Shown: piece after piece, positions 5,927 to 12,996 of the stretch
How the letters are laid out: every line of letters starts with the position of its first letter
Position numbering within the stretch: the stretch's first letter is position 1
Source: SFLA01 sp045595165
GTDB lineage: Bacteria; Bacillota; Clostridia; Oscillospirales; CAG-382
Direction of reading: 5' to 3'
Assembly: GCA_045595165.1 (NCBI GenBank)
Contig: JAZNZY010000037.1
Coordinates: 1 to 12,996 of the forward strand
DNA: 12,996 nucleotides
Made by a program: the position numbers and the translations under genes
Notes under the pieces: model-generated
Seen by the model: the letters and a program-made list of their open reading frames with translations, nothing else
Told to the model about the DNA's origin: nothing
The model's database searches: none

Positions 5927-6238
5927 TTAAGCCTCAAGCAGCTTAAGTATCTTTTCCTTGGGAATAACACCCACGGATTTATTTACCTGCTCGCCGTTTT
6001 TCATAACAATGAGAGTGGGGATATTGGTAATGCCGAATTGCTTTGCCAATGCGCCGTCTTTATCGACGTCTATTTTGCAAACAACGTATTCGGGATGCTC
6101 TGCGGCAACCTCATCGATAATGGGAGCGAGCATACGGCAGGGACCGCACCAGGTTGCCCAAAAATCGATAAGCACGGTTTTTTCGGATTTTAATACTATT
6201 TCTTCGAAATTGGAAGAATCAACGTGAATTACAGACAT
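5927..6238 (-). CDS. trxA: Thioredoxin
   Basis: This 103-residue classical cytoplasmic thioredoxin is a dithiol-disulfide carrier reduced by thioredoxin reductase. The active site WCGPC is at 30-34 (C31, C34) and the cis-Pro P74 is in NIPTL. The length is typical. An upstream in-frame ATG at 6257-6259 exists, but AAAGGAG lies inside that extension and 8 nt before the ATG at 6236-6238, so the shorter start is right. It is the fourth gene of the operon, 24 nt after the CotH gene and one base before the TlpA-like gene. A trxA placed in a surface-lipoprotein operon, rather than alone or beside trxB, suggests a dedicated role. Confidence 0.95.
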   Translation of the reverse strand: MSVIHVDSSNFEEIVLKSEKTVLIDFWATWCGPCRMLAPIIDEVAAEHPEYVVCKIDVDKDGALAKQFGITNIPTLIVMKNGEQVNKSVGVIPKEKILKLLEA

Positions 6239-6262
6239 TTGTTTTTCTCCTTTAAACATAAT

Positions 6263-7798
6263 TTATTTTATTTTGAAATACTTACTTAAATAAGCATCCC
6301 GTCTGGAAAGCCATTCTTTAAGCGCCTGTACGTTGCCTTCAAATGTGGATTCGGGAGATTCGTCCTCGAAATCGCAATAAGGACGGCTTACGCTCCAGCC
6401 CGCTTCGTTATAATTGCGGGTAAAGGTTTTTTCATAAGTTTCGCAAAGGGTATCTATATAACCGCCGTCGGAATAAAGAGAAGCGATATTATCGGAAAGG
6501 GAAGCATATTTTTCCTTGACAGCATCCGAAAAGAAGGCGTATGTCATAAGTGAACCAAACCATTCCTGCTGTGCCCATATGCCGGACGCGCTGTCCCAGG
6601 ATTTATCGCCGTATCCATCGGCATTGTTATAAATATGATACTTATCTTGAAAATAGTAATGGGAAACGTTGCCCGTGGAAAGGTCCATATCCCAGATAGG
6701 ACCTGCGTACAAAACTCCGCCTTTTCGGTAAAAATAGGTAGAGCCCGTAACCATATCGCAATCCTTGAGCAGCTCGTGAATAATATATGCGGACACAAAA
6801 GAATCTACGTTTATAAGCTTTTCGATCTTTCCTTTATTGCCCGATGCGATGGCATCGTCAACCTGCTTCATAAAATCAACGATCTCTCTTTGCTGACCGC
6901 GGGACATTTCATTCCGCTCGGGAGTATCAAAAACGTATCCTGCACCGCCCCGAAGGAAGAAATCATTTTCACCCTCAAGTACTACGATGCGCTCAACAAG
7001 GAAATCACCGTTTTTGGTATCGAGATCCAGCGTGCCATCGGACACGGGCTGGGTAATGAGATAGTTTCCGCACAAAGTATTATTTACATAAACATCGCAA
7101 TATTTACTCTGAATGGAAGCGATATCGCCGCACATTGCCGAAAAGTCAAACGCCAGCTTGTTGCGCATTAAGGTTTTATCGTAATGGTTTGCGATAAGAC
7201 ACCACTTCCTGCCCTCGGTCATACCTAAAACAGAAGTTTTTTCGGTGAATTTGATGTTATAAGGCTTTTTATCCGCAGTTGCGGTAGAATTGCCGCGGAC
7301 ACGGATGGTTATATCCTCGACTATATCGCCGTATGAGCCGTCGACGCTATCGATAATATAGATGCGGGCATCTATATACTCTTCCCTGCCGATCTCTCGG
7401 TTTGCGTAAATATGCACCATGGGAACATCGCCGCGGGCATATTCGGCGTTTGCTTTTAAAACAAGTATTTGCTTGTACAGCTCCGTTCCCCGTGAAATGC
7501 ACTCGTTATCATCCTCGGGAGGAGAAACAACGAAATCATTGACTTGGGAAACCAGATCGCGATAAGAACTATACCACTCCTCGGTATACAAGGCGCGGTA
7601 AACCCTTTCGTCTGTCAAACGCACCAAGGCTCTGCGAAGCTCGGAAGCGGAAGAAAACTCCGGCACGGACACCTGAATATCTGTACCCGACACGTCTTCT
7701 CCCCCATTTGAAGCATCGTTGCCATCAGAACATCCGAACATCAAAAACAATGATACGCAAATTAAAATTAAAATAAAAAGTTTGTTTTTAGTTGACAT
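6263..7798 (-). CDS. CotH kinase family lipoprotein
   Basis: From the ATG at 7796-7798 this protein has 511 residues. A signal peptide leads to lipobox LMFGC (C23), so it is probably anchored outside the membrane. After a helical region (about 50-120) the CotH domain shows its usual blocks. These are RGNST (168-172), KKPYNIKF (177-184), a W-x-L-x-x-x-x-x-DKTLMRN block (199-213), NGDFLVER (263-270) and the metal-binding GPIWDMDLSTGN (366-377). CotH proteins are atypical protein kinases; Bacillus CotH phosphorylates spore coat proteins. Here the substrate and the source of nucleotide outside the cell are unknown. Eight cysteines follow the lipobox, which is many for a secreted Firmicute protein. 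An in-frame TTG at 7816 overlaps the upstream stop, but neither start has a strong ribosome binding site. Confidence 0.88.
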   Translation of the reverse strand: MSTKNKLFILILICVSLFLMFGCSDGNDASNGGEDVSGTDIQVSVPEFSSASELRRALVRLTDERVYRALYTEEWYSSYRDLVSQVNDFVVSPPEDDNECISRGTELYKQILVLKANAEYARGDVPMVHIYANREIGREEYIDARIYIIDSVDGSYGDIVEDITIRVRGNSTATADKKPYNIKFTEKTSVLGMTEGRKWCLIANHYDKTLMRNKLAFDFSAMCGDIASIQSKYCDVYVNNTLCGNYLITQPVSDGTLDLDTKNGDFLVERIVVLEGENDFFLRGGAGYVFDTPERNEMSRGQQREIVDFMKQVDDAIASGNKGKIEKLINVDSFVSAYIIHELLKDCDMVTGSTYFYRKGGVLYAGPIWDMDLSTGNVSHYYFQDKYHIYNNADGYGDKSWDSASGIWAQQEWFGSLMTYAFFSDAVKEKYASLSDNIASLYSDGGYIDTLCETYEKTFTRNYNEAGWSVSRPYCDFEDESPESTFEGNVQALKEWLSRRDAYLSKYFKIK

Positions 7799-7812
7799 AA
7801 CATTTATTACGG

Positions 7813-8769
7813 TCAACTTTCGCTGCCGTTTTGGTAGTATTTTTTATACTGCTCGTGTAAAGCAGCAAAGCGGAAAGGATGATAATAATGAGAATAAGAA
7901 AAAGTAACGTGGCGGGAAACGTATTTATCGGTTAAGCGCATTTGTTTTACAAAGCGGGAAACCGATGCAGGAGTGAAATCGGGACAAAAGTTTTCGTTAT
8001 TTGCCCAAAATTCAATGCCTTTTTTGATTTTTACCGCATCTGATACTGCTTTATACAGTCCATCTATGTTTTCGATATCCACGAAGCCTGCGCCGATAGA
8101 ATCCTGACAGCAGAAAATGTCACCCTTACGGAGCTTTGAAGCTTCAAAAAATCTGCACCAAGCCCGCTTGGTTGCTTCGGGAGACGCTTTTTGGTTTAAA
8201 AAAGGCGAAAACATAATGGGCAAAGAAGGGTCTATTTTTTCAAGTCCTTCAATATACAAATTCATAAACCGGCTTCCCGTATCCGCAAGCTCATCGGGCA
8301 TATGGTTATAAAGCTCCCATGCCCAATACCAGCCTGCAAACACTTCGGAATATTCCCCGTAATACTGTTCGTAAAGCTCGCGGGCGATATTCACACCGAG
8401 TTTGGCTTGTTTTTTGCCCCAATCGGGTTCAATACGGGAAAATTTCCACCATTCGTCGGACACGTTCAATCCGAGGAACACTTTTACGCCCGCTCGTTTT
8501 GCGGCTTTGAGTAACAGTTTTATGCAGTCGGGACGGCAGACGTAATCCTCTGCCGCATTTCCTTCTGCCGGTGCAGTATCGTAATAGCAATCCTTGAATT
8601 TGCCGTATGGCGTGGTTGCCGTCCATTGGACTATAACCGTGTCGATGCCGACTTCAAGGAGCTTTTCCAGATGGTGCGACCATTTTTCAAAGTCGTATTC
8701 GGAAAACGCCCACGGCTGTATAAACGTACCTGTAACTATAGGGTATGATCTTGTGTTGAACACACTCAT
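7813..8769 (-). CDS. DUF4434-like TIM-barrel protein, probable glycosidase-like
   Basis: This 318-residue protein has no signal peptide, so it should be cytoplasmic. The sequence fits the DUF4434 family (glycoside-hydrolase-like TIM barrel). It opens with VTGTFIQPW, has GIDTVIVQWT (41-50) as an early strand and GVKVFLGLN (94-102) as a later one. GWYWAWELYN at 146-155 puts E152 where the acid/base would sit. IEFWANNENF (252-261) supplies a second acidic candidate, E253 or E259. The substrate is unknown. The gene overlaps the DUF4855 gene by four bases (ATGA), a mark of translational coupling. The GGAG is only one base before this ATG; a GTG at codon 3 has the better 7-nt spacing and may be the true start. 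Family call by recognition of motifs only. Confidence 0.78.
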   Translation of the reverse strand: MSVFNTRSYPIVTGTFIQPWAFSEYDFEKWSHHLEKLLEVGIDTVIVQWTATTPYGKFKDCYYDTAPAEGNAAEDYVCRPDCIKLLLKAAKRAGVKVFLGLNVSDEWWKFSRIEPDWGKKQAKLGVNIARELYEQYYGEYSEVFAGWYWAWELYNHMPDELADTGSRFMNLYIEGLEKIDPSLPIMFSPFLNQKASPEATKRAWCRFFEASKLRKGDIFCCQDSIGAGFVDIENIDGLYKAVSDAVKIKKGIEFWANNENFCPDFTPASVSRFVKQMRLTDKYVSRHVTFSYSHYYHPFRFAALHEQYKKYYQNGSES

Positions 8770-11700
8770 TCTCCTTTAACTACTATCTCTACCACACACT
8801 CCTCGGATTCGCCGAGAAGATCGTTATAAGTATAAGTAAACGTATCGGTTCCGGTAAAGCCCTTATCGGGATAGTATGCAAACGTTCCGTCGTCTGACAA
8901 GGAAACCGTACCGTGCTCGGGCATAGATGCAAGGCTAAAGAGCTGATACTCGTTATCGGGATTCAAGGTATCGTAATATACAGTTTCCTTGGCCGCTTCT
9001 CCGGTAAAGGTATCCTTTTTATCGGGCGTTACGTCAAGATCGCCCTTTGCAAAGTGATAGGTAGCATCGTAGAGCATACGGCAAAGGGGATCATCGGAAT
9101 AGCCCATTGCGGAGATATTATCTCTATCGTTGTAATAAACGTGGATGGAATCGATATATCCGTAAACCTCGCCGTAATAGAGATACAACATATAGTTACG
9201 GGCAAAGTGAATATCGGACATTGCTTCGCGGGTATGCTCTATCTCAACGCTCATCTTATTATACTTGGTAAGCATTGCGGTAGAATCAAAACGCCACAGA
9301 GGTGCTTCAAGGTCAAATACAACATTGGGCTGCATATTTACAAAGTCAAAGCCCATTTCGTATCCGAGGAAGTAACGATTTGCGGTGTAATAAGGAATCC
9401 ACCAGAAGTAACTGCCCATATCGTGAACGATATCAGCAACCTCGGCAATAATGTGAGAATCGTCCTTGGACCAGATAACTTCCTCGTTCATCCAATAGAA
9501 GCCGCCCAATTCAAGGTTTTCATAGCCGCAATCGGCAAATTCCTGCTGGCACTTGCCAATATACCATCTGAGTATTTTTTCTCTGTCTTCAGCAGTTTTG
9601 GTGGTTTCGGGCACACCGTCACCGTCAACGTCACCGAAATTATCGGTTTCGTTGCTGATAGTGAGTATAGATACGTATACCTGAACCTTGTGGTCCTTGT
9701 AATCCTCGCCCAAGGTATCCTTTACGGTCTGAACGGTCTGTTCAAGAACGTCAAAACCATATACGCCGTGGAAGGTGGTTTCAAGCAGCCATTCCCAATC
9801 GGACATAGCAGGTACCTCGTGAGGAGCCGCGCCCGAAGGCAGAGGGCTTGCGGGAAGATATGCAAAGCCATCCATAAAGGTATCCTTTATGTTGCCGTCC
9901 TCATCAAGATATGCAACGTAAGGAAGAAGCATATTTTCCTTGGGATTCTCTGCGTCCTTGTCGCTGATATATACAAGGGTTATATCTTCTGCTTTAATAG
10001 GAGTGTTTTCGGTAGTAGCGTACTGAGCATTATCGTAATTGCTGTAGAAAATTACGCTGTCCATACCGCTGTCGGCAAGACGAACGGTTTTGCCGGTAAC
10101 GGCTTTGGTGCCGAAGGCTTCCATTTCGTCGAGATACAGCCAGCCGTCTGCCTCTACGCGGAAGCGGACGAAGCGGGCAGAATATGTCTTATCCAATTCG
10201 AATACGTAATTTGCGTGGTGGTTATCTCTGACTTCGCCGTCATCGGAAGTCTTGCGGCTGCCTACCTTGTACCAGTTGACACCGTCATCGGAAAGGAATA
10301 CATCGCAGAATTTGGGGCGGTTTACAGCCCAACTGCCGTATTCAAGGAAGCTGAGCACCAATTTATCCACAGAGGATACCTTGCCCAGATCGTAAAAGAA
10401 ATTATATCCCTTGCCGCCGAACATATAGAAGTATTCGCCGGAAGCACGATCGGTGCCGGTGGCACGCTTACCGTCGGTAAGTGCGGTGTTGGTAGCGGGT
10501 GAGGTGTTTTTGGAGTATGTAAGGATATCTGCATAATGAGCCGCCGCAACGTGCATTTCTGCGCCCTTGAGCAGGTTCTGATACTTGGTGTAATCGGTTT
10601 CGGTTGCAGACCAGAATTCATCCTCTGTAACAACGGGAAGATCAAGAGGAGGATACATCTCGTTAAGCACCTTATCGGAATAGCCTGCAAGTACCTCTAT
10701 TTCTTCTACCCAGAAAGCGCCTGTGCCGCCGAATTCAAAGCGAACCTGCTTCACATTTACATACTCGCTGAGGATAAGGGTATATGCGAAATGAGTTCCG
10801 CCCGCAGGAGCGTATACTCTGCCAAGCAAAACGAAATCCTTGCCATCCTTGGAGCCGTAAACGTCCACGTAATCGGGATAAGCGATATCGGGACCAATGC
10901 CCATAGCATGAACGCGGAAGCCGAATACGTTATCGTAGCTTTCGCCCAGATTAACGGTTATCTTGGGAGCGCTTCCGTCCTTGCCCTTGAAACCAACCCA
11001 ATAATCCTCACCGAAGAAGCGTCCTGTGGGGTTTCCGTCGGTAAGTAGGGTCTTTAAATTCTCATCGTGCTTTTTGCCTGCGGCGGGAGCGCGATCGTCA
11101 AAGCTGCAATCGGAATACGAATAAGACTTGCTGTATGCAATATTTGCGGAAACCAGATAATCCGCCTTTTTGGAGGTGGAAAGTGCTTTCCAAGCGGTCT
11201 TATCTATATTTTCGTTTTTATATGCTTCGAGAGTAGATGCACCCGTGTTCTTTGCGGGAACATCTGCGTATACCTCGATTTCATCTAAAAAGAAGAATGC
11301 AGACGTAAGATATACACGTATCTTAAGGTATCTGTAATTAACAGGCTTTTCCAGCAAAAGAGTTGCTGTACACATGCTTCTGTCTGCTTTGGGAGTGAAA
11401 TAAACAGTGTCCAGACCTTCCCAATCCTCGCCATCATTAGAACCGCTTATACGCACGTGGGAGGGTAATTTTACTCCGTCGGAATAAAACTCAAAGGCAC
11501 GGACGGATATTTCGGTAATACGCTTGCCGTCTTCGCCCAGATCAAGTATAAACTGTCCGTTGGATTCAAAGCCGACCATTCTCGCATCGGTATAATGAAC
11601 GTAGGTGTCGGGGGTCTTCTGACCGTCGGTAAGCTGTTGTCCACAGTAGTCTGCATATCTGGTGGATGCAGGAACGATGGATTGATAGGGTTTACCAACG

Positions 11701-11858
11701 CTCACAAGCGTTCTGTTTGCATTTTCGGGATCGTATGACACTTCACTATCACCTGAACTTTCATTAACATTCGCGCTTTCCTCATTAGGTGTTGTGCAAG
11801 AGCAAAAAACGAACAACACCGCAAGGAAGAGCGAAAGTATTCTGACAAAGCGTTTCAT
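8766..11858 (-). CDS. DUF4855 lipoprotein with three discoidin-like units and C-terminal Ig/cadherin-like domain
   Basis: This 1030-residue first gene of the operon is a surface lipoprotein (lipobox FCSC, C21). Three discoidin-like beta-sandwich units follow (about 50-200, 230-392 and 430-585). Each has an LTDG motif (76-79, 272-275, 460-463) and ends with a (L/W)xEEIEV or LDEMEAFG-type strand; such units bind carbohydrate. The DUF4855 domain spans about 625-935, starting at ITLVYISDKD and holding GGFYWMNEEVIW (785-796) with E792/E793 as candidate catalytic acids. The end (about 955-1030) has HGTVSLSDDGTFAYYPDKGF, as in bacterial cadherin/VCBS-like Ig domains. It probably binds and may cleave a glycan at the cell surface. 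Eight cysteines follow the lipobox. The ATG is preceded by GAGAGAGG at 8 nt. Confidence 0.85.
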   Translation of the reverse strand: MKRFVRILSLFLAVLFVFCSCTTPNEESANVNESSGDSEVSYDPENANRTLVSVGKPYQSIVPASTRYADYCGQQLTDGQKTPDTYVHYTDARMVGFESNGQFILDLGEDGKRITEISVRAFEFYSDGVKLPSHVRISGSNDGEDWEGLDTVYFTPKADRSMCTATLLLEKPVNYRYLKIRVYLTSAFFFLDEIEVYADVPAKNTGASTLEAYKNENIDKTAWKALSTSKKADYLVSANIAYSKSYSYSDCSFDDRAPAAGKKHDENLKTLLTDGNPTGRFFGEDYWVGFKGKDGSAPKITVNLGESYDNVFGFRVHAMGIGPDIAYPDYVDVYGSKDGKDFVLLGRVYAPAGGTHFAYTLILSEYVNVKQVRFEFGGTGAFWVEEIEVLAGYSDKVLNEMYPPLDLPVVTEDEFWSATETDYTKYQNLLKGAEMHVAAAHYADILTYSKNTSPATNTALTDGKRATGTDRASGEYFYMFGGKGYNFFYDLGKVSSVDKLVLSFLEYGSWAVNRPKFCDVFLSDDGVNWYKVGSRKTSDDGEVRDNHHANYVFELDKTYSARFVRFRVEADGWLYLDEMEAFGTKAVTGKTVRLADSGMDSVIFYSNYDNAQYATTENTPIKAEDITLVYISDKDAENPKENMLLPYVAYLDEDGNIKDTFMDGFAYLPASPLPSGAAPHEVPAMSDWEWLLETTFHGVYGFDVLEQTVQTVKDTLGEDYKDHKVQVYVSILTISNETDNFGDVDGDGVPETTKTAEDREKILRWYIGKCQQEFADCGYENLELGGFYWMNEEVIWSKDDSHIIAEVADIVHDMGSYFWWIPYYTANRYFLGYEMGFDFVNMQPNVVFDLEAPLWRFDSTAMLTKYNKMSVEIEHTREAMSDIHFARNYMLYLYYGEVYGYIDSIHVYYNDRDNISAMGYSDDPLCRMLYDATYHFAKGDLDVTPDKKDTFTGEAAKETVYYDTLNPDNEYQLFSLASMPEHGTVSLSDDGTFAYYPDKGFTGTDTFTYTYNDLLGESEECVVEIVVKGE

Positions 11859-11903
11859 TAAGTTACCTCTCTCTGCCGTATCTGATTCGGCATATTTTCA
11901 TAC

Positions 11904-11931
11904 ATTATACATTTTACCTTGTTTTTAACAA
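11904..11931 (-). promoter_or_regulatory. Probable promoter of the five-gene operon
   Basis: The minus strand shows a perfect TATAAT (11904-11909) with TTGTTA (11926-11931) upstream at 16 nt. The leader to the ATG is about 40 nt. A TTGACT at 11934-11939 is a better -35 box, but its 24-nt spacing is too long for this -10 element. Confidence 0.6.
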
Positions 11932-11952
11932 AAAGTCAACACAAAAAGACCT

Positions 11953-11980
11953 CACTTACAATCTCAGACCGACATAAACT
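11953..11980 (+). promoter_or_regulatory. Possible sporulation-type (sigma K/E-like) promoter of the DUF11 gene
   Basis: The only promoter-like signal before the DUF11 gene is CATAAACT (11973-11980), with CAC (11953-11955) 17 nt upstream. This fits the mother-cell sigma K pattern (AC, then CATAnnnT). No vegetative TTGACA/TATAAT pair was found. The motif is short, so this is weak evidence. A GCGC-AAAAA-GCGC element lies just after it (11988-12000). Confidence 0.25.
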
Positions 11981-12027
11981 GAAGTAAGCGCAAAAAGCGC
12001 AAGGAAAGTAAAGGAGAAAAAGATTTA

Positions 12028-12882
12028 ATGGCAACATTTTCAAATACCGCCACGTTATCCTATAGCGGCGGTACTGTAAATTCAAATACCGTATTCGGGA
12101 CTATACAAGATGCCCTTACCATAGCCAAAACGGCTGTAAACGAGAATTACACCGTAGGCGATACCGTAACCTATATCGTAAGTCTGGTAAACAACGGAAA
12201 CAGCGATCTGAACGGCGTGAACGTTACCGACGATATGGGCGGTTATCTGTGCAACGTAACAACGGTATATCCCCTGGAATATAACGAAGGAACCGTTAGA
12301 TATTATGTAAACGGAGTCCTTCAGGATCCGCCCACCGTAACACAAAGCGGAAACCTTGTTTTTTCCGGTCTTACTGTTCCCGCAGGGGGCAATGCTATGC
12401 TGGTATACGAAGCAACGGTTACGCGTTACGCACCGCCCCAAAGCGGAGGTCAAATAAACAACACCGCAACGGTGTGCGGAATATGCATTAACTCCTGCAT
12501 AAGCGATACCGCTACAGTAACCGCCACAGACGAGCCCAAACTCTCTATATGCAAAGCGGTTTCCCCTGCGGTGGTAAACGCAAACGGCACGCTGACTTAT
12601 ACCTTCACCATACAAAACACGGGCAACGTGGAGGCAGTCGCTACGGACAACGTGGTGATAACGGATATTTTCGATCCCGTTTTGAACATCACCTCCGTAG
12701 TCTACAACGATACCTCCTGGTCCTCTCCCGCAAACTACACCTACAGCAATATTACGGGACAGTTCACTACGGGAGTCGGTCAGATCACCGTTCCCGCCGC
12801 CACCTATGAGCAGGACGCTACTTGCGGCTGGATGGTAACTCCGGGTGTTAGCACCCTTACCGTAACAGGCACAATCCAATAA
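12028..12882 (+). CDS. DUF11-repeat protein without signal peptide
   Basis: This 284-residue protein is built from DUF11 (conserved-repeat) beta-sandwich modules. Module one covers about 31-167 (KTAVNENYTVGDTVTYIVSL ...). Module two covers about 171-284 (CKAVSPAVVNANGTLTYTF ...). The first 27 residues match the tail end of a module: NTATLSY at the start recalls NTATVCG at 145-151, and both this segment and the protein end in GTIQ. There is no signal peptide, LPXTG motif or membrane segment, although DUF11 modules are usually extracellular. A cysteine cluster CGICINSC lies at 150-157, with further Cys at 75, 175 and 266. The ATG follows AAAGGAG at about 11 nt. Proteins of this length and layout occur in several Clostridia. 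A spore-surface or self-assembling role is possible but unproven. Confidence 0.82.
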   Translation: MATFSNTATLSYSGGTVNSNTVFGTIQDALTIAKTAVNENYTVGDTVTYIVSLVNNGNSDLNGVNVTDDMGGYLCNVTTVYPLEYNEGTVRYYVNGVLQDPPTVTQSGNLVFSGLTVPAGGNAMLVYEATVTRYAPPQSGGQINNTATVCGICINSCISDTATVTATDEPKLSICKAVSPAVVNANGTLTYTFTIQNTGNVEAVATDNVVITDIFDPVLNITSVVYNDTSWSSPANYTYSNITGQFTTGVGQITVPAATYEQDATCGWMVTPGVSTLTVTGTIQ

Positions 12883-12886
12883 CAAC

Positions 12887-12996
12887 AATCACCCCAAGAA
12901 GTCTACGACTTCTCGGGAACCCCGAATCACCCCAAGAAGCCCGACGGCTTCTTGGGGGCCCCCAAACACCACCAAAAAGCCCGCCGGCTCCTTGGG
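12887..12996 (+). repeat. Array of three palindromic repeats, cut by the window end
   Basis: Units at 12887-12924, 12925-12963 and 12964 onward are copies of the element at 5298-5379. Unit one has AAGAAGTC/GACTTCT where the others have AAGAAGCC/GGCTTCT, so both arms changed together. Unit two has a perfect 12-bp stem (CCCCAAGAAGCC with GGCTTCTTGGGG) and also the palindrome TTGGGGGCCCCCAA. Unit three is more diverged (CCAAAAAGCC with GGCTCCTTGG). The array begins 4 nt after the DUF11 stop. Confidence 0.88.

Noticed and set aside
7799..7816. TTG start for the CotH gene overlapping the DUF4434 stop
   Set aside because: The overlap is tempting, but there is no ribosome binding site at the right distance, and the ATG at 7798 leads directly into the signal peptide.
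8913..10502. 529-residue plus-strand open frame opposite the DUF4855 gene
   Set aside because: It lies wholly antisense to a gene with clear domains, lipobox and operon context. Its composition (many Ile, Val, Gly, His and Cys, without motifs) is that of a shadow frame.
11934..11939. TTGACT as the -35 box of the DUF4855 operon
   Set aside because: It lies 24 nt from TATAAT, too far for a sigma-A promoter; TTGTTA at 16 nt is preferred.
12082..12888. 268-residue minus-strand open frame opposite the DUF11 gene
   Set aside because: The plus frame has clear DUF11 modules and a good ribosome binding site; the minus frame is a Gly/Tyr/Cys-rich shadow.

Overview
The window looks like chromosomal DNA of a Gram-positive, low-to-mid GC Firmicute of class Clostridia, probably a gut-type anaerobe. 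This rests on strong AGGAGG-type ribosome binding sites, TTGACA/TATAAT-like promoters, several Gram-positive style lipoproteins (CPBP, DHHW, CotH and DUF4855/DUF4434 families) and a DUF11 surface-type protein. The taxon is inferred; no rRNA or marker gene is present.

Layout, left to right. (a) 2-214: the 3' end of a plus-strand gene with YD/DENG-like repeats. (b) 387-1731: a complete IS3-family insertion sequence (orfA and orfB, minus strand). It lies between the two arms of what looks like a former terminator hairpin. (c) 1749-4761: three minus-strand genes. These are a DHHW-family lipoprotein, a CPBP membrane protease and an RDG-type (DRE-TIM/HMGL-like) aldolase. The first two share a promoter at 4794-4822; the aldolase probably has its own extended -10 promoter. 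(d) 4848-5298: a plus-strand VOC/glyoxalase-fold gene with a near-consensus promoter. It is followed by two 41-bp palindromic repeats and a bidirectional terminator. (e) 5416-11858: a compact five-gene minus-strand operon. Its order of transcription is a 1030-aa DUF4855 lipoprotein with three discoidin-like units, a DUF4434 TIM-barrel protein, a CotH-kinase lipoprotein, thioredoxin (trxA) and a TlpA-like thioredoxin-fold lipoprotein. (f) 12028-12882: a plus-strand DUF11-repeat protein without a signal peptide, followed directly by more copies of the palindromic repeat that run off the window end.

How the parts may work together. The five-gene operon is the main candidate for an under-described system. 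It has overlapping or near-overlapping genes, one promoter upstream and one terminator downstream. It joins two probable glycosidase-like barrels sharing a G-[FW]-Y-W-x-x-E motif, a surface CotH-type kinase and a cytoplasmic/membrane-anchored thiol-redox pair. The partner proteins are unusually rich in cysteine for exported Firmicute proteins, which gives the redox pair plausible clients. Other points of interest are the IS expression control, where the orfA ribosome binding site is locked in a perfect 12-bp hairpin whose loop carries the internal promoter, and the family of palindromic repeats placed directly after stop codons. No tRNA, rRNA, CRISPR array or riboswitch was recognised, and no gene-free stretch exceeds 300 bases.
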